Below are positions 5,168 through 7,606 of a DNA stretch of 7,606 nucleotides, one piece after another (within the stretch, counting starts at the first letter, position 1; the number at the start of each line of letters is the position of its first letter). Below the pieces are notes generated by a model that saw nothing but the letters and a program-made list of their open reading frames with translations, made no database searches and was not told where the DNA came from. The position numbers and the translations under genes are program-made. Location: assembly GCA_032251315.1 (NCBI GenBank), contig JAVVEE010000092.1, positions 1 through 7,606 on the forward strand, given 5' to 3'. Source of the DNA: LH-M37 sp032251315 (GTDB taxonomy: Bacteria; Pseudomonadota; Gammaproteobacteria; SZUA-229).

Positions 5168-7606
5168 ATGATGAACTCTCTCACCAGGCCTAGCTGGTCT
5201 CTGCCACGCCGCTTGCTACAACTGTCGCTTTCCGGACTGTTTGTGCTTGCCCTGTTTGCACCGGAAGCGCAGGCGGCCATCACCGCCATGCGCACCTCAT
5301 CACCGGTGTTCTATACCAATTCAGATGCGGGCGGGGCGACCACTTCGCCGCAGTGTAATTATCTTTCCTTTGATCTCACCAGCTCAACGGCGATTGCCGA
5401 TGCCTGGGTGACGCTGGGCGTATCCGGCAGCCTGTACATGGGCGGGGGCGATGACGGCCTCTATCATTTCGGGCCGATGGCAGCGGGGGAGACCAAACCG
5501 GTGTTCTTTTACGTGTGCTCATCCCTTATTGGCGGGGGAACGGTGGCATCTGACTACACAGTTACCACCTACAGCGGCAAACCCTCGGCGGGTGGTGTTA
5601 TTGAGGGTGTTAAAGGTTTCACTACCGTCATCGATGATGGCGTGATTGAGGCTCAATCTAACAAGGTTGTCGCGATTTGGGCGGACATTAATCCCAGTGT
5701 GCTGGGCGCGACCACCACACTGACCGTGGACGGTGATACCGGCACCATAGGCTGCGTAAATCCGCCGTCTACCTGTACCGGCAGTGAAGGCGGGCCACTG
5801 GCCTTCAATCCGGCCACCTTTACCGACTGGCGCGCCGATGCCTACGAGCTGGTCGCTACCAGTATCGTGCTCTCGGGTGATAACAGCGGCACCTATGACA
5901 ATCTACTGTATCTCGACAGTCTCGCCTCGTCTGCGGATACTCACTATAATGCCATCTACTATTTCCGTCCGGTTTCGACCACGGCTTCGACCACTACATT
6001 GTCGCCGGTTTCCTATATCGCCAGTGGCACACAGATCAAGCACACCGGCCTGAACAGCGGCGTTTACAAAGACACCGGCGGCCTGTTGCCGATTCTGCCC
6101 GCGCAGAATGAAATATTGCTGGCGAAATCGGTCAGCCACGCCACACTGCCGGCGCAGGGCGGGGTGGTGACGTATACGCTGAGCGCCACTAATCAGGGCT
6201 CCTATAGCGTGAGTCTGGACAGTTTTATTGATATGTTACCGGCAGGGGCGGCGTATGTTCCGGGTTCGAGCACCTTCAATAATGTCAGCTTCCCCGATCC
6301 TTATATCACCGGTTCAACCCTGGACTGGTCGTCGCTGTTTGACATTCCGGCCGGCTCGACCCGCAGCCTGATTTTCCAGGCGACGCTGCCTGCCGTGCCC
6401 GGACTCTATATCAATTCCGCCACCGCCCGTATCGGCAATGCAGTCATCGATACTACACTGGCCACCAGTGATAATGTACCGCCCACTGCCGGCACGCGGG
6501 TGCTGATGGCGCCCACTATCAGCAAGGAATTTTCACCAACCGCGCTGGCCATTGGCAGTAGCTCGACACTGACCCTGACTATCGGTAATTCCAATCTGGC
6601 GCATAGCCTGAGCGGCATTGCAGTCAGTGACACGCTGCCGGCGGTGCCTGCCGGGCTGGTATTCGCCACTCCGCCGGATGCTGCCACCACCTGCTCGGGC
6701 GCGGCGCTGAATATCAGCGGCACGACCATTTCCATCAGCGGCGGCACGCTGGCCGCCGAGCAGAGCTGCACGGCGTCGGTGAAGGTGACTTCGTCGGTCA
6801 ACGACAGCTACACCAATACCACCGGCGTGGTCTCCTCCAGCAACGGCGGCACCGGCAGCACTGCTAGTGCGACTATCGACTTCACGCCAAAGCCGACCAT
6901 CAGCAAGGCCTTCTCGGTTTCAACCATGGCGGTGGATGGCACTGCAACGTTAAATTTCACCCTTACCAACAACACCGCCGCGGCGATCACCGGCATGAGT
7001 TTCGATGACCTGTTCCCGGCCGGGCTGGTCACTGCTAATCCACCTGCGCTCAGCTCGACCTGCGGCGGCTCGGTTAATTCCTGGGATGGAATTACGGCGG
7101 GTGCGCTCAGTGCCGGTGGCGGTGACGCCGGCATCCAGCTGACTGGCGCTGGTATTGCCACCGCTGGTGGCACCTGCTCGATTTCCATTGATGTCACCTC
7201 GGCGATGGCGGGCGCATATGCCAATACCGCCAGCGGCGTCGACTCGATCGAATCCACCCCGGCCGGGCCGGTCAGTAACATCACCACCTTGACCGTATTG
7301 GCGCCGCCCGGCGTGGACAAGGCGTTCTCGCCCTCGACTATCGGCAAGGGCCAGACCTCGACGCTGACTATCACACTCAACAACCCAAACGCTATGGCGA
7401 TCACCGGCGCGGCTTTTACTGACACCTATCCAGCCGATCTGATTACAGCCGCCATACCGAACGCCGTGACCAGCTGCGCTTCCGGCAGCGTGGGTTCGAC
7501 TGCCGGATCGGTGTCGCTTTCCGGCGCCAGCATTCCGGCCGGCGCCAGCTGCACGGTCAGCATTGATGTCACTTCCGATGTCACTAATCTGACCGGCTAC
7601 ACCAAC
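5168..7606 (+). CDS. Large exported DUF11-repeat surface protein (partial, runs off the window)
   Basis: One frame runs 813 codons from ATG at 5168 to the last base with no stop, so the C-terminus is missing. A second ATG follows at once (5171); the ribosome binding site is weak. Residues 1-36 are a Sec signal peptide: R7, R14 and R15, a hydrophobic core (16-30) and cleavage likely after AQA (34-36). Residues 37-315 form a beta-rich, Gly/Thr/Ser-rich domain with C63, C117, C196 and C203 that I do not recognise. Residues 316-440 are a canonical DUF11 domain (LLAKSVS, TYTLSATNQG, DMLPAGAAYVPGS). Three diverged DUF11-like repeats follow (about 450-576, 577-714, 715 onward), each opening with ISKxFSP- or DKAFSP-like sequence. 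From residue 445 on there is no arginine and few lysines, giving an acidic protein. DUF11 proteins are typically cell-surface or secreted. Adhesin or envelope structure is an inference; anchoring cannot be judged without the C-terminus. Confidence 0.88.
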   Translation, partial: MMNSLTRPSWSLPRRLLQLSLSGLFVLALFAPEAQAAITAMRTSSPVFYTNSDAGGATTSPQCNYLSFDLTSSTAIADAWVTLGVSGSLYMGGGDDGLYHFGPMAAGETKPVFFYVCSSLIGGGTVASDYTVTTYSGKPSAGGVIEGVKGFTTVIDDGVIEAQSNKVVAIWADINPSVLGATTTLTVDGDTGTIGCVNPPSTCTGSEGGPLAFNPATFTDWRADAYELVATSIVLSGDNSGTYDNLLYLDSLASSADTHYNAIYYFRPVSTTASTTTLSPVSYIASGTQIKHTGLNSGVYKDTGGLLPILPAQNEILLAKSVSHATLPAQGGVVTYTLSATNQGSYSVSLDSFIDMLPAGAAYVPGSSTFNNVSFPDPYITGSTLDWSSLFDIPAGSTRSLIFQATLPAVPGLYINSATARIGNAVIDTTLATSDNVPPTAGTRVLMAPTISKEFSPTALAIGSSSTLTLTIGNSNLAHSLSGIAVSDTLPAVPAGLVFATPPDAATTCSGAALNISGTTISISGGTLAAEQSCTASVKVTSSVNDSYTNTTGVVSSSNGGTGSTASATIDFTPKPTISKAFSVSTMAVDGTATLNFTLTNNTAAAITGMSFDDLFPAGLVTANPPALSSTCGGSVNSWDGITAGALSAGGGDAGIQLTGAGIATAGGTCSISIDVTSAMAGAYANTASGVDSIESTPAGPVSNITTLTVLAPPGVDKAFSPSTIGKGQTSTLTITLNNPNAMAITGAAFTDTYPADLITAAIPNAVTSCASGSVGSTAGSVSLSGASIPAGASCTVSIDVTSDVTNLTGYTN
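6515..7606 (+). repeat. Three tandem DUF11-like protein repeats with cysteine pairs
   Basis: Within the large exported protein, repeats begin at residues 450 (base 6515), 577 (base 6896) and 715 (base 7310); the last is cut by the window end. Each has the order: ISKxFS-type opening, a TLT(I/F)TLxN strand, (V/F)xDTxPAGL, a first cysteine (C509, C632, C770), then a second in a (S/T)CT(A/V)S(V/I)-like strand (C534, C670, C795). Cysteine spacings are 25, 38 and 25. The middle repeat carries an extra Gly-rich insert (about 640-662), which explains its longer spacing. DNA identity is partial, so these are old duplications. Confidence 0.8.

Noticed and set aside
6406..7425. Two long minus-strand open frames (131 and 205 codons) inside the exported-protein gene
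   Set aside because: They mirror the Ala/Thr/Ser-rich repeat codons of the plus-strand gene and give low-complexity Val/Ala/Pro-rich products; the plus-strand frame has a signal peptide and family repeats.

Overview
The window looks like chromosome of a gammaproteobacterium (a close proteobacterial relative cannot be excluded). The best evidence is ArgA: a 444-residue amino-acid-kinase plus GNAT N-acetylglutamate synthase that matches the Escherichia coli enzyme, as I remember it, along its whole length. NadC is also of the proteobacterial type. Coding DNA is moderately GC-rich and the non-coding DNA is clearly AT-rich. I cannot name a genus.

Layout. Positions 1-168 are non-coding and hold two repeat-like structures: a branched set of inverted repeats (1-68) and three degenerate octamers (122-145). 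Next, on the minus strand, comes a two-gene operon, argA (2352 to 1018) then nadC (1017 to 169), whose stop and start codons abut. A 125-base intergenic region separates argA from the divergent plus-strand gene ilvD (2478-4154). IlvD here is the short dihydroxy-acid dehydratase with three conserved cysteines. A gap of about 1 kb follows (4155-5167). It has no confident gene but contains a strong hairpin terminator whose U-tract points to the minus strand, several inverted repeats, one perfect DnaA-box 9-mer and a few micro-ORFs of doubtful reality. From 5168 to the window edge runs one uninterrupted plus-strand reading frame of 813 codons with no stop. It encodes an exported protein with a signal peptide, an N-terminal domain I do not recognise, one canonical DUF11 repeat and three diverged DUF11-like repeats, each with a cysteine pair.

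How the genes relate. ArgA (first step of arginine synthesis), NadC (de novo NAD synthesis) and IlvD (valine, isoleucine and pantothenate precursors) are housekeeping biosynthetic enzymes. They share no pathway; argA and nadC are probably one transcript, while ilvD is transcribed divergently. The large exported protein is unrelated and is set apart by the AT-rich gap, so it probably forms its own transcription unit. I see no CRISPR array, insertion sequence, rRNA or tRNA. The parts most worth a second look are the exported repeat protein, the repeat element at 1-68 and the gap at 4155-5167.
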